A DNA stretch of 64,000 nt. Origin: Prosthecobacter dejongeii. Lineage in GTDB: Bacteria > Verrucomicrobiota > Verrucomicrobiia > Verrucomicrobiales > Verrucomicrobiaceae. Of this stretch, positions 16,913 through 25,542 are shown in pieces. The DNA lies in the NCBI RefSeq assembly GCF_014203045.1, contig NZ_JACHIF010000007.1, positions 62,001 to 126,000 of the forward strand, given 5' to 3'. Position 1 is the stretch's first letter; every line of letters starts with the position of its first letter. The position numbers and the translations under genes are program-made. The notes below the pieces were generated by a model, which saw nothing but the letters and a program-made list of their open reading frames with translations, was not told the origin of the DNA and searched no databases.

Positions 16913-17560
16913 ATGCCCACAGTCACTCCCCAAAAATGGTGGATCGTCCGCCGCTCTGCCATCCATCAGCGGGGGATCTTTTCCCGCACTTTTATCCCGG
17001 CAGGCACTCCTATCATCGAATACACGGGGGAAAAAATCACCAAGGCTGAAAGCGAGCGCCGGGGCAATGCCCTTGCTGCCCGCGCGGCCAAGACGGGTGG
17101 TGCCGCTGTTTACATTTTCACGCTGAATAAGACCCACGACCTCGACGGCAGCACCTCTGGCAATACCGCCCGGCTCATCAACCACTCCTGCGAGCCCAAT
17201 TGCGAGGCCTTCATCAGCCGTGGCCGTATCTGGATCCACGCCAAGTACGACATTCCCGAAGGCGAGGAGCTTTCTTTCAATTACGGTTTTGCCCTCGATA
17301 CCTGGGAGGACCACCCATGCCGTTGTGGCAAGCCTTCCTGTGTCGGCTACATCGTTGATGAGCAATACTGGCCAAAGTTAAGGCGTATTCTGAAAGCCCG
17401 CGCTCAGCGTGCCGAAAAAATTGCCGCTCTCGAAGCTCGTGCGGCTGAGCTTCAGCAACAACTCGATGAACTTGGCGAGCCTACTTCTCCTACCACCAAA
17501 GTGGCTCAAAAAGAGACCGCTAAAGTTCCCCAAAAAAAGCGCTCCTCTCGCAAAAAATAG
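16913..17560 (+). CDS. SET-domain lysine methyltransferase with post-SET motif
   Basis: Starting at ATG 16913 gives 215 residues; upstream in-frame codons overlap the ferredoxin gene and are not needed. The SET core is complete: 'GIFSRTFIPAG', 'IEYTGEKI', the pseudoknot 'ARLINHSCEPNCE', and 'GEELSFNYGF' with the catalytic Tyr. A post-SET zinc motif 'CRCGKPSCVGYI' follows, as in eukaryotic histone methyltransferases. The tail is a coiled coil (about 165-190) and a Lys-rich end. Bacterial SET proteins, known from Chlamydia and Legionella among others, methylate host histones or bacterial DNA-binding proteins; the substrate here is unknown. The start lies 67 bp after the ferredoxin stop. Confidence 0.88.
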   Translation: MPTVTPQKWWIVRRSAIHQRGIFSRTFIPAGTPIIEYTGEKITKAESERRGNALAARAAKTGGAAVYIFTLNKTHDLDGSTSGNTARLINHSCEPNCEAFISRGRIWIHAKYDIPEGEELSFNYGFALDTWEDHPCRCGKPSCVGYIVDEQYWPKLRRILKARAQRAEKIAALEARAAELQQQLDELGEPTSPTTKVAQKETAKVPQKKRSSRKK

Positions 17561-17782
17561 CTGCCTTAAGAGGGCGGTCATTTGCATATCTTGCGTGAGA
17601 TGACCCAGTAAAAACGGGCCCGCACAGTCTCCTTCGCGGAAGGCCGCAGTGCTGGGTTACACATCCGCTCAGGTCGGCAACACATTTGCACCATTCTGCG
17701 GGCGCCTGCCGGGATTGTGGATTCAGCCTAGGGGGGGCTTACAGCAATCCAAAAAAAATCTTTGTTGATGCGATCCTGATTC
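17561..17782. other. Intergenic region with several inverted repeats
   Basis: No gene was found. The stretch is GC-rich and contains TGACCCAG / CTGGGTTA (8 bp with one G-U) around 17600-17660, the hairpin CCTTC-GCG-GAAGG, and CGGCA / TGCCG further on. It could be a structured RNA, the 3' end of the SET transcript or chance. It lacks the GGAAGGAAGCA motif of SRP RNA and I could not match it to RNase P, tmRNA or 6S RNA. Confidence 0.3.
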
Positions 17783-17810
17783 AAAAAAAGGAGCCGGTGT
17801 AACCGGCTCC
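17783..17810 (-). terminator. Terminator of the ilv operon
   Basis: Read on the minus strand: stem GGAGCCGG-TTACA-CCGGCTCC followed by seven T, 43 bp downstream of the ilvN stop. Confidence 0.9.
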
Positions 17811-17852
17811 TTCAAAGGACTACGTGAGATGAATGCGTCCCTGTCTGGGTGA

Positions 17853-18398
17853 CTAGGTCGTCTCCAGGCCGCGGGCCATCACCACCTTGCCGGTGCGCAC
17901 GGTTTCCACGATCTCGAACTTGCTCAGCAGTCGCACGGCGGCGTCCACCTTGTCGGTGTTGCCAGTGATCATGGCAATGAGGCTGTCTTCCTGGAGGTCC
18001 ACGGTCTTGCCGCCGTAATGTTCCACGATTTGCAGGATCTCGGTGCGCTGGTCTGGACCGGCGGAGATTTTCACCAGCACCATTTCTTTCGCCACCGCGT
18101 CACGATCGGTGTGCTCCACGCAATGGATCACATCAATGAGCTTGTTCACCTGCATGATGATCTGGTGCAGGCCTTCGGGATGACCGCTGATGCCAATGGT
18201 CATGCGGCTGAAGCGGGGATCCCGCGTCTGGGACACAACGAGGGACTCGATGTTGAACCCACGGCGGCTGAAGACGGCGCAGATTCGGCCGAGGACGCCG
18301 GGTTGATTGTTCACATGCACGCTCAGCGTGTGGATGTTGATGATGTCCGCCTGCGGGGCGGGCTTTTTGTCCGTGGTGGCGGGGATGCGGTCGCTCAT
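17853..18398 (-). CDS. ilvN: Acetolactate synthase small (regulatory) subunit
   Basis: A 181-residue regulatory subunit of acetohydroxyacid synthase, first common step of Val/Leu/Ile synthesis. The N-terminal ACT domain ('TLSVHVNNQPGVLGRICAVF', 'RRGFNIESL') confers valine feedback, and the C-terminal AHAS-small domain runs from about residue 100. Length is slightly over the common 160-170 because of about 20 extra N-terminal residues. It is the last gene of a three-gene minus-strand unit (ilvB, DNA methyltransferase, ilvN), 42 bp after the methyltransferase and closed by a strong terminator. Confidence 0.95.
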   Translation of the reverse strand: MSDRIPATTDKKPAPQADIINIHTLSVHVNNQPGVLGRICAVFSRRGFNIESLVVSQTRDPRFSRMTIGISGHPEGLHQIIMQVNKLIDVIHCVEHTDRDAVAKEMVLVKISAGPDQRTEILQIVEHYGGKTVDLQEDSLIAMITGNTDKVDAAVRLLSKFEIVETVRTGKVVMARGLETT

Positions 18399-18440
18399 GG
18401 TACTGATGTGTTTGAAAAAGTTTTTTTGAATTAAAAAAGG

Positions 18441-19226
18441 TTAGGCGGAAGCGCGTTGTGTTTTCAGACGTTTACGGGCGAGCTTGGCGTAGTCAGCACT
18501 GAGCTCAATGCCGATCCACTGGCGGCCCTGGCTTTCTGCGGCGATAGCGGTGGTGCCACTGCCGAGAAAGGGGTCCACCACAAGGTCACCTTCGTCTGAA
18601 GCGCAGGCGATGAGCTTGTGGATCAATGCGAGGGGCTTCTGGCTGGGATGTCCGCATTTCTCCTTGGTCAGCCCTTTTAGACTGGGTACGCGGAGGATGT
18701 TGGTGGCGAATTTTCCCTGATCCAGGTGGGCCTTGCGGGCTTCCTTATTTTTGTAACGTGGGTCCCGTAGGTAAGCGGTGATGGTGTCCGCATCGTAAGG
18801 GATTCGGACCGCACCTTTATTGAACTTCACGGACTCACTTTTCCTCAGCACGAGAATCATCTCGTATTGCGGAGTGAAGCTGTCACGGCGCTCATTGTAG
18901 CCCACCGCACGATCCCAAATGATGAGATCATGAAACTGGTGCTGCTGGCAGAGCCGGGACATGAGGTGGATAAAGGTGTGCTCGCGTTTTCCTAATTGGC
19001 CAAAGATGAAGCCAAGTCCGTCGTCCTTGAGCACGCGCAGGCATTCAGCCACCCAGTTCTCACACCAGGTGAGGTAGTCTTCAGGCGTTTTCCATTGCGT
19101 GTCCCAGGCTTCATCTTCGAGGACATTAAAATAGGGAGGGTCGGCGATCACCGTCTGGGCGATGGCATCAGGCAGCTTTTTCAGCTCTTTGAGGGCATCA
19201 CCTTTGATGACGGTGTTGAGTTTCAT
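18441..19226 (-). CDS. Solitary DNA N4/N6-methyltransferase (beta type) inside ilv operon
   Basis: ATG 19226 (MKLNTVIKGDALKEL) gives 261 residues; the upstream in-frame ATG at 19337 would run into ilvB. The catalytic motif IV 'ADPPYFN' comes first and the SAM motif I 'DPFLGSGTTAIAA' last, with 'HPSQKPLALIHKL' before it: the order of beta-class N6-adenine/N4-cytosine methyltransferases (M.HinfI/CcrM-like). No restriction endonuclease or specificity subunit is near, so it is an orphan enzyme. It lies between ilvB (64 bp upstream) and ilvN (42 bp downstream) on the same strand, so it is presumably transcribed with branched-chain amino acid genes. The recognition site cannot be read from sequence. 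Confidence 0.88.
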   Translation of the reverse strand: MKLNTVIKGDALKELKKLPDAIAQTVIADPPYFNVLEDEAWDTQWKTPEDYLTWCENWVAECLRVLKDDGLGFIFGQLGKREHTFIHLMSRLCQQHQFHDLIIWDRAVGYNERRDSFTPQYEMILVLRKSESVKFNKGAVRIPYDADTITAYLRDPRYKNKEARKAHLDQGKFATNILRVPSLKGLTKEKCGHPSQKPLALIHKLIACASDEGDLVVDPFLGSGTTAIAAESQGRQWIGIELSADYAKLARKRLKTQRASA

Positions 19227-19290
19227 GTGGGCAGGGAAGGGCGGCCAGGGGCCCTGCCGCAAAGGGCAGGGCACAAATAGCCGCACTTCA

Positions 19291-21018
19291 TCACGTGGAA
19301 CCGGTCGGCTTTTCCATCTTATGCTTCGGTGCTTCAATGATCATGTCTTCCAGGGCGGCACCTGCAGGGATCATAGGAAACACGTTTTCATACTTGATAC
19401 ACTCGGCCTCAATGATGCACGGGCCTTCATTGTAATCGAGAGCCTGCTGCAGGATACGCTCCACATCAGCCGGACGGCGGATGTGGAATCCTTTGATGCC
19501 ATAGGCTTCACCGAGCTTCACAAAGTCGGGGTTACCCACCAGATCCACACCGCTTTCACGGTTTTCAAAGAACAACTCCTGCCACTGGCGCACCATGCCG
19601 AGGTAGCTGTTGTTCAGAACGAGGATCTTAATCGGCAGCTTGTGAATCGCGGCTGTGGCCAGTTCAAACAAGGTCATCTGGAAACCGCCGTCACCAGAAA
19701 TGGAAACCACCAGCTTGTCCGGACAGGCCAGCTGCGCACCGATGGCGGCAGGGAAACCGAAGCCCATGGTGCCGGCACCGCCGGAACTGATCCAGTGGTA
19801 GCTGGCGTCGTTCTTGTAGAACTGGGCAGCCCACATTTGGTGCTGACCCACGTCCGTGGTCACGATGGCCTTACCCTGAGTGAGGTTATACAATTCATCG
19901 ATCACCTGCTGCATGCGCAGGCCCCCCTGCTTTTTGTAGCCAAGAGGGAACTTCTTCTTGAAACCATCCACATGCTCCAACCAATCTTCGGTGGGTAGCT
20001 TTTCCACTAGGGGAAGCAGAGCCGTGAGGGCAGCTTTTGCATCGCCCTTGATCGCCACGTCCACCTTGATCATCTTATTAAACTCGGCGGCATCAATGTC
20101 GATGTGGATCAGCGTGGCATTACGGCCAAACTTGTCCGGCTTGCCAATGATGCGGTCATCAAAGCGAGAGCCCACATTAAGAATGAGGTCGGCCTCACAA
20201 ATGGCCTTGTTCGCATAGGCAGTCCCATGCATGCCCAGCATGCCGAGTGACAGAGAGTGGGTCTCCGGGAACACCCCTTTGCCTAGCAGGGTGGTGGTCA
20301 CAGGGCAGCCTAGGGTTTCTGCGAGTTGCAGAAGTTCCTTGTCCGCACGGGCGATCATCGCGCCCTGGCCAGCGAGGATGATCGGACGCTTGGACTGGGC
20401 AATGAGGCGGGCGGCTTCTTTGATGCCTTTGGAATCAATGTTGAAGGCCTCTTCTGGGTGATAGCCCGGTAGGTCCATCGGTTCATCATAATTGCCGGTG
20501 AAGGGAGCCTGGCTCTTATCCTTCGGGATATCAATCAGCACTGGGCCTGGACGACCGGTGGTGGCGATGTGATAGGCCTCGCGGGCGATACGGGGGATGG
20601 AGTTGGTGTCCTTCACCAGATAGTTGTGCTTCACCACGGGGGCCGTGATGTTAAAGATGTCTGCTTCCTGGAAGGCATCCTTACCCAGCATCCAGCTCAC
20701 CGTCTGACCGCAGAGCACGATCATCGGCACGCTGTCCATCTGCGCGGTCATCAAGCCCGTGATAGTATTGCCAGCACCAGGGCCGGAGGTCACCAGAACC
20801 ACAGCAGGCTTGCCTGTGGCGCGGGCGTAGCCGTCGGCCATGTGGACGGCACCCTGCTCATGACGCACGAGGACGAACTTCATATTCGTCTTCATGGTTT
20901 CCAATGCGTCGAAAATCGGGATCGCGGCGCCGCCGGAATAACCGAACACGTATTCGATGCCGAGATCGGCCAAGGTTTTGATCAGCGCTTGTGCGCCATC
21001 CAATTGGGGTGTGCTCAT
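19291..21018 (-). CDS. ilvB: Acetolactate synthase large (catalytic) subunit
   Basis: A 575-residue thiamine-diphosphate enzyme making acetolactate or acetohydroxybutyrate from pyruvate. The N-terminal domain has '[19 protein letters not shown]' with the catalytic Glu, the middle is the FAD/ubiquinone-pyruvate-oxidase-like domain, and the C-terminal ThDP motif runs from '[12 protein letters not shown]' to 'VLNN'. All regions are present and of normal length. It opens the unit ilvB-methyltransferase-ilvN. The 313-bp upstream region is AT-rich and shared with a divergent lipoprotein gene. Confidence 0.97.
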   Translation of the reverse strand: MSTPQLDGAQALIKTLADLGIEYVFGYSGGAAIPIFDALETMKTNMKFVLVRHEQGAVHMADGYARATGKPAVVLVTSGPGAGNTITGLMTAQMDSVPMIVLCGQTVSWMLGKDAFQEADIFNITAPVVKHNYLVKDTNSIPRIAREAYHIATTGRPGPVLIDIPKDKSQAPFTGNYDEPMDLPGYHPEEAFNIDSKGIKEAARLIAQSKRPIILAGQGAMIARADKELLQLAETLGCPVTTTLLGKGVFPETHSLSLGMLGMHGTAYANKAICEADLILNVGSRFDDRIIGKPDKFGRNATLIHIDIDAAEFNKMIKVDVAIKGDAKAALTALLPLVEKLPTEDWLEHVDGFKKKFPLGYKKQGGLRMQQVIDELYNLTQGKAIVTTDVGQHQMWAAQFYKNDASYHWISSGGAGTMGFGFPAAIGAQLACPDKLVVSISGDGGFQMTLFELATAAIHKLPIKILVLNNSYLGMVRQWQELFFENRESGVDLVGNPDFVKLGEAYGIKGFHIRRPADVERILQQALDYNEGPCIIEAECIKYENVFPMIPAGAALEDMIIEAPKHKMEKPTGST

Positions 21019-21331
21019 AAGGTTGTCAGATAAAATATCTTTTACGAAGGTTAGTTTGAAGGGTTTTTTCGAAAATACAATCTAAAAATGAGGTATTTTG
21101 GGGTTAATTGAGGTTTTTGTCTTGTGGTGGTGGTTTGAAAATTGATGAATTTGGATCAAGTGACGTTTTGTTGGTGTTTGTTAATTTGAAAAAATGGCAT
21201 TTTTTGAACGAATTGGGTGTGTGCCGGGTCGTTACCATCAAAAAGGCTTCTCGAGGTTTTAACGTGCTGATGAAAAAAACTGTTCCTGCATTCAATCTCA
21301 CCTTGAGAAGAATCCTGCCCAGACATACAAA
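21019..21331. other. AT-rich divergent promoter region
   Basis: 313 bp between ilvB and a lipoprotein gene with low G+C. It is expected to hold both promoters, but I see no clear consensus boxes, attenuator hairpin or T-box. A 65-codon open frame on the minus strand (21104-21301) looks like chance in T-rich DNA and has no run of Val/Leu/Ile codons that would mark a leader peptide. Confidence 0.4.
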
Positions 21332-21796
21332 ATGGACTCCATGAGAAACCTCCTAGTCCTAGTCGTTACCAGCCTCCTTCTCTGTCAGTGTAATTCACTT
21401 CAGTACACCGGCACCGCTCCGAATCCGCCCCTGACCAAGCTTGCGATTGTCAAAAATACCAAGCTCCACATGTCCGGCATGCAGCCCGAAGTGGTGAAGC
21501 AGGTGCAGGAGATGGGAATCGCCACCACCCTGGTAGATGCACCCCCTGCGACTAATGAACCTTACCTGACCTTCACTGCCAACTGGGCTTGGGACCTGGC
21601 CATGTACCTTCGTTACTTCAAGGCTGAGCTCCATCAGGGCGGTCAGGTGACGGGCAGCGTGGAATACAAAACCAGTGGCTCAGACATGAGCAAATTCGGC
21701 CACACGGATGCCAAGATCCGCCCCATGCTGAGAAAGCTGATCCTCGGCGAAAACCCACCACCTAAGCCACGCGCCCCTGCTGCCTCCATGCGCTAA
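21332..21796 (+). CDS. Putative lipoprotein, Sbal_3080-like
   Basis: A 154-residue protein, with a second possible start at Met4 (21341). The signal segment 'LLVLVVTSLLLCQCNSLQ' ends in Cys residues suited to lipidation. The middle 'LTFTANWAWDLAMYL' and the preceding 'NTKLHMSG...' follow the pattern of a small proteobacterial lipoprotein family (Sbal_3080), whose function is unknown; this match is from memory of its shape. It ends in a Pro-rich tail and is followed by a strong terminator. Confidence 0.65.
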   Translation: MDSMRNLLVLVVTSLLLCQCNSLQYTGTAPNPPLTKLAIVKNTKLHMSGMQPEVVKQVQEMGIATTLVDAPPATNEPYLTFTANWAWDLAMYLRYFKAELHQGGQVTGSVEYKTSGSDMSKFGHTDAKIRPMLRKLILGENPPPKPRAPAASMR

Positions 21797-21825
21797 TCGC
21801 GCAGTTTACAACCCCCTTTCTATCA

Positions 21826-21857
21826 ACGGCGGTCCTTTTGGAGGACCGCCGTCTTCT
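21826..21857 (+). terminator. Rho-independent terminator
   Basis: Stem ACGGCGGTCC / GGACCGCCGT with a short TTTTGGA loop, followed by a CTTCTTT tract, 30 bp after the lipoprotein stop. Confidence 0.85.
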
Positions 21858-21928
21858 TTAAAGCGCGTGGACAGGAGCGAACTTTCATCTGGCCCGCAGG
21901 CCACCCGCCCGTATTTATAGAGGCAACC

Positions 21929-22081
21929 ATGTCCACCACCCCCGCCTCTCTGCCCTGCGACTTCTGCGGCTACCCCGAAGCCCATCCCGTGGCCGACATG
22001 CACATCTGCGATGAATGCTACATCGCTAAAGGTAGTTGCTGCGCCGGGGAGGAGGAATGCCCTCCAAACAGTCTCCCTTGA
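21929..22081 (+). CDS. 50-residue Cys-rich zinc-ribbon-like microprotein
   Basis: ATG 21929 to TGA 22081 encodes 50 residues with seven cysteines (10, 13, 27, 30, 37, 38, 44). The first four form C-x2-C-x13-C-x2-C ('CDFCGYPEAHP', 'HICDECY'), the pattern of a zinc ribbon or rubredoxin-like metal knuckle; a CC pair and a last Cys follow. 'GAGGCAACC' precedes the start, with a partial Shine-Dalgarno. It sits 51 bp before the large secreted heme protein and after a terminator, so it may begin that transcription unit. Function unknown. Very short, hence moderate confidence. Confidence 0.6.
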   Translation: MSTTPASLPCDFCGYPEAHPVADMHICDECYIAKGSCCAGEEECPPNSLP

Positions 22082-22132
22082 TCGCTGCAAGGCTTGCTCT
22101 GTTCACTGCGTTTTCTACGCCCTATTTTTCTC

Positions 22133-25100
22133 ATGACCACTCCGGCCCGTTTATTGACCCTGCTGTCTCTTTTGTCCCTTCCAGCGCTCCAGGCGGAGCC
22201 GCAGTGGATCTGGTCTTCTAAAAAGGCGGAGGCACAGGAGAAGGCGACTTTTAAACATAGCTTCGACCTAAAACTGACGCCAAAGTCGGCTCTGCTGAGC
22301 GTTACCTGTGACAACGGGGCCACGGTTTTCATCAATGGCAAAAAGGCGGCGGTGAATGAGGACTGGCAGAAGCCCGTGAAGCTGGATGTCATCAAGCTGC
22401 TGGAACTGGGCGCGGCAAACACGATCGAAATTCAAGCCACGAACAAAGGTGGTAGTGCTGGGTTGATCGCTAAGCTGGAACTGGCGAAGCAGCAGGGCGG
22501 GGTAGAGATCATCGAAACGAATGCCCAGTGGCAAGCGACGGTGACTGGCAAGGCCGAGTGGAAACCGGTGGTGGTGGTGGGTGCCTATGGTGTAGGCCCT
22601 TGGGGAAAGGTGTTCGATGGCAAGATAGGCTCCACCCAAGGCGATGGCACGGTGGTAGCAGCGGCAGATGTGACGGTGCCAAAGGGCTTCAAAGTGGAAC
22701 TACTCTATACGGTGCCAAAGGAAGAGCAGGGGTCCTGGGTGGCGCTGACGACAGATGACAAGGGCCGCCTGATCGCCTGTGACCAATACGGCAGCCTCTA
22801 TCGCATGGCGGTGCCTGCGATTGGCAAGACGGAGCTGCTGAAACCTGAGAAACTGAAGCTGGATTTCGGCAAGGCCCACGGCCTGCTTTACGCTTTTGGT
22901 AGTCTCTATGTGATGGTGAACGAAAACGGCAAGGACAATGGCCTATACCGCCTGAAAGACAGCGATGGCGATGACCAGTATGACAAGGTCGAAAAACTGG
23001 TGACCATGGCGGGTGGTGGTGAGCATGGCCTGCACAGCATGGTGGTGAGCCCAGACGGCAAACGCATCTATTTCAATGGCGGCAACCATACCAAGCTGCC
23101 AGACGTGCTGGACAAAAGCCGCCCGGCTAAGGTATGGGACGAGGACCATATCCTCCCCCGCATGTGGGATGCCAATGGCCACGCGCGCGGCATTATGGCC
23201 CCAGGCGGTTTCATCTGCAGCATGACGCCTGAGGGCAAGGATGTGGAGCTATTCTGCTATGGCTTCCGCAACCAGTTTGACATCACTTTCGACCTCAGCG
23301 GTGAGCTCTTTACCTACGATGCGGACATGGAGTGGGATATCGGTTCACCCTGGTACCGGCCGACGCGTGTGAACCACTGCGTGAGCGGGGCTGACTATGG
23401 TTGGCGCAGCGGCAGCGGCAAGTGGCCACAATATTACCCAGACAGTCTGCCCACCACGCTAGACATCGGCCCTGGTAGCCCTACGGGCGTGGTCAGCGGC
23501 AAAGGGGCCAAATTCCCAGCCAAGTATCAGCGCGCGGTCTTTGTCAATGACTGGACCTATGGCACCATGTGGGCCATTAACCTGGAGGCTAAAGGTGGCA
23601 GCTTTCTGGCGGATAAAGAAGAGTTCGTTTTCGGCAAACCCCTGCCGCTCACAGACGTCATCATTCATCCACAGGATGGGGCCATGTACTTTGCCATTGG
23701 CGGCCGGCGCACCCAGTCGGGTGTGTATCGTGTGAGCTATGTGGGAGAGGAATCCACCGCGCCGGTCCAGGCTTTGCCTTTGGATGAAGAAACTCGCATG
23801 CGCCAGACTCTGGAGGCCATGCATCAGGATGGTGGAGATCCGCAGAAGATCCTCGCCGCCGCCTGGCCTTACCTTAGCCACAGTGACCGCCATGTGCGTT
23901 ACGCGGCCCGTGTGGCCATCGAAAGACTGCCGCAGGAACTGTGGCGGGAAAAGGCGCTGAATGAAACTCAGCCCATGGCCATCATTGAAAGCCTCATCGC
24001 CCTGGCCCGTGTGAATGGCCGCAAGACCGAGGCCCCTGTGACCAAGCCTGCTGCCGGGTCTTCATCAGCCCCGATTGGGGCGGTCTCGCCCGACAAGGTG
24101 GAACTGCAGCTCAAGATGCTTGAGACTTTAGGCCGCCTAGAAGGAGCGAAGCTGACTGTGAATCAACAACTCGGTGCGTTGCGTGCCCTTCAGCTCATCC
24201 TCATTCGTCTGGGCAAACCTTCGCCTGAAGTGTGCGAGGGTATTGTGGAAAAATTGCATCCGCTTTATCCAAGTGCTGACGACAGCATCAATCGTGAGCT
24301 TGCCCAGATCCTCATCGTGCTGGATTCTGCCCAGGCCCCAGCTAAGACGCTCGCGCTGATGGCGCAAGCCAAGGATGACTTCCAGGCTGTGGCCACGGAT
24401 GCGGTGCTGAGCCGCAATGATGGTTACGCCAATGCAGCCCGCGCCGCTGCTGGCAGCCGCCCGAATTCTCAACAGATCGCCTACATGTTTGCGCTACGCA
24501 ATGCCACTGCCGGCTGGACGCCAGAACTGCGCAAGACCTTCTTCTCCTGGTTCCCACGCGCCCGCACCTGGAAGGGTGGCAACAGCTTCAAAGGCTTCAT
24601 CGAAAACATCCGCAAAGATTCCTTGGCCACCTTCGTGCCGGAATCCGAACGTGCCGAGATGGATGCCATCAGCAGCAAGGTGGAAGGTGCAGACATCCCG
24701 AACTACGTGGCTCCCAAAGGCCCAGGCCGCGCGTGGAGCGTGGATGAAGTGGTGGCCCTCACCAGCGGTGGTCTCAAAGGCCGCGACTTTAAAAATGGCG
24801 AGGCCATGTACCGCAGCGTCATGTGCGCCACCTGCCATCGCTTCAATGGTGATGGGGGCAGCATCGGCCCGGACCTCACCGGCAGTGGTAACCGCTACAC
24901 CATGCGTGACCTGATGGAAAACATCGTGGACCCGAGCAAGGTCATCTCCGACCAGTATGACAGCCACCAGATCACCAAAAAAGACGGCAGCACCATCCTG
25001 GGTCGTATTGTGGTAGAAGAGAACGGAAAGGTCTTTGTGATGGCCAATCCCTTTGCGCCCAACGACCAGACAGCCATCAATGAGAGTGAGATTGCCCGCA

Positions 25101-25225
25101 AGGAAACCCGCAAGGTATCCATGATGCCTCCAGGCCTCATCAATGCGCTGAATCAAGATGAACTGCTGGACCTCATTGCCTACCTCATCAGCGGTGGCAA
25201 TGAGAAGGACAAGGCTTTCAAATAG
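22133..25225 (+). CDS. Large secreted dehydrogenase-like propeller / HEAT / cytochrome c protein
   Basis: ATG 22133 gives 1030 residues with a signal peptide (MTTPARLLTLLSLLSLPALQ). Domain order: an N-terminal beta-sandwich (about 25-140) like sugar-binding domains of rhamnosidases; a six-bladed glucose/sorbosone-dehydrogenase-like propeller (about 185-540); a HEAT-repeat alpha region (about 560-880); and a C-terminal heme domain with 'CATCHRFNGDGGSIGPDL' and 'MMPPGLINAL'. The last is the PVC 'putative heme-binding' domain. The protein presumably oxidises an external sugar or alcohol and passes electrons to its own heme; no PQQ ligand was checked. It ends 47 bp before the toxin-antitoxin pair. 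Confidence 0.85.
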   Translation: MTTPARLLTLLSLLSLPALQAEPQWIWSSKKAEAQEKATFKHSFDLKLTPKSALLSVTCDNGATVFINGKKAAVNEDWQKPVKLDVIKLLELGAANTIEIQATNKGGSAGLIAKLELAKQQGGVEIIETNAQWQATVTGKAEWKPVVVVGAYGVGPWGKVFDGKIGSTQGDGTVVAAADVTVPKGFKVELLYTVPKEEQGSWVALTTDDKGRLIACDQYGSLYRMAVPAIGKTELLKPEKLKLDFGKAHGLLYAFGSLYVMVNENGKDNGLYRLKDSDGDDQYDKVEKLVTMAGGGEHGLHSMVVSPDGKRIYFNGGNHTKLPDVLDKSRPAKVWDEDHILPRMWDANGHARGIMAPGGFICSMTPEGKDVELFCYGFRNQFDITFDLSGELFTYDADMEWDIGSPWYRPTRVNHCVSGADYGWRSGSGKWPQYYPDSLPTTLDIGPGSPTGVVSGKGAKFPAKYQRAVFVNDWTYGTMWAINLEAKGGSFLADKEEFVFGKPLPLTDVIIHPQDGAMYFAIGGRRTQSGVYRVSYVGEESTAPVQALPLDEETRMRQTLEAMHQDGGDPQKILAAAWPYLSHSDRHVRYAARVAIERLPQELWREKALNETQPMAIIESLIALARVNGRKTEAPVTKPAAGSSSAPIGAVSPDKVELQLKMLETLGRLEGAKLTVNQQLGALRALQLILIRLGKPSPEVCEGIVEKLHPLYPSADDSINRELAQILIVLDSAQAPAKTLALMAQAKDDFQAVATDAVLSRNDGYANAARAAAGSRPNSQQIAYMFALRNATAGWTPELRKTFFSWFPRARTWKGGNSFKGFIENIRKDSLATFVPESERAEMDAISSKVEGADIPNYVAPKGPGRAWSVDEVVALTSGGLKGRDFKNGEAMYRSVMCATCHRFNGDGGSIGPDLTGSGNRYTMRDLMENIVDPSKVISDQYDSHQITKKDGSTILGRIVVEENGKVFVMANPFAPNDQTAINESEIARKETRKVSMMPPGLINALNQDELLDLIAYLISGGNEKDKAFK

Positions 25226-25272
25226 CCCCTTCCAGCGTGGACAAATTCGTCATGATGCCTTAGGCTGGTGTC

Positions 25273-25542
25273 ATGACGGCTGCCGTTGAGCACATCAAAA
25301 AGGAGATCCGCAGTCTCGGTCCTGATGAGATCGAGGCCCTCCTGCGCGATCTTCAAAATGAGTACGTTCTGCCTCCAGCCGATGATGAAGCCGCCTCCAT
25401 CGAAGCCGAATGGGACGCCGAAATAGACCGCCGCATGCAGGATGTCATCCAAGGCCGTGTGGAACTGATTTCCGCAGAGGAATCAGACCACCGCATGGAT
25501 GCCCTCTTTGCCAAACGCGGGTTTGAGCGTCACAGCGCATGA
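25273..25542 (+). CDS. Addiction-module antitoxin (TIGR02574-like)
   Basis: An 89-residue acidic protein. The sequence 'AVEHIKKEIRSLGPDEIEALL...EAEWDAEIDRRM...' with 'GRVELISAEE' is typical of the short 'putative addiction module component' antitoxins that pair with RelE/ParE toxins. Its TGA overlaps the toxin ATG (ATGA at 25539-25542), the usual translational coupling. The partner toxin is interrupted, so the antitoxin is probably a relic or acts alone. Confidence 0.85.
   Translation: MTAAVEHIKKEIRSLGPDEIEALLRDLQNEYVLPPADDEAASIEAEWDAEIDRRMQDVIQGRVELISAEESDHRMDALFAKRGFERHSA

Noticed and set aside
16156-16962. 268-codon minus-strand open frame across the ferredoxin/SET boundary
   Set aside because: Mirror of two genes with clear motifs; no start context or recognisable domain.
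17580-17745. SRP (4.5S) RNA
   Set aside because: GGUUAC and CAGGUC-like pieces are present but the conserved GGAAGGAAGCAG apical motif is missing.
21104-21301. Possible ilv leader peptide on the minus strand
   Set aside because: No cluster of Val/Leu/Ile codons and no attenuator hairpin with a T run before ilvB.
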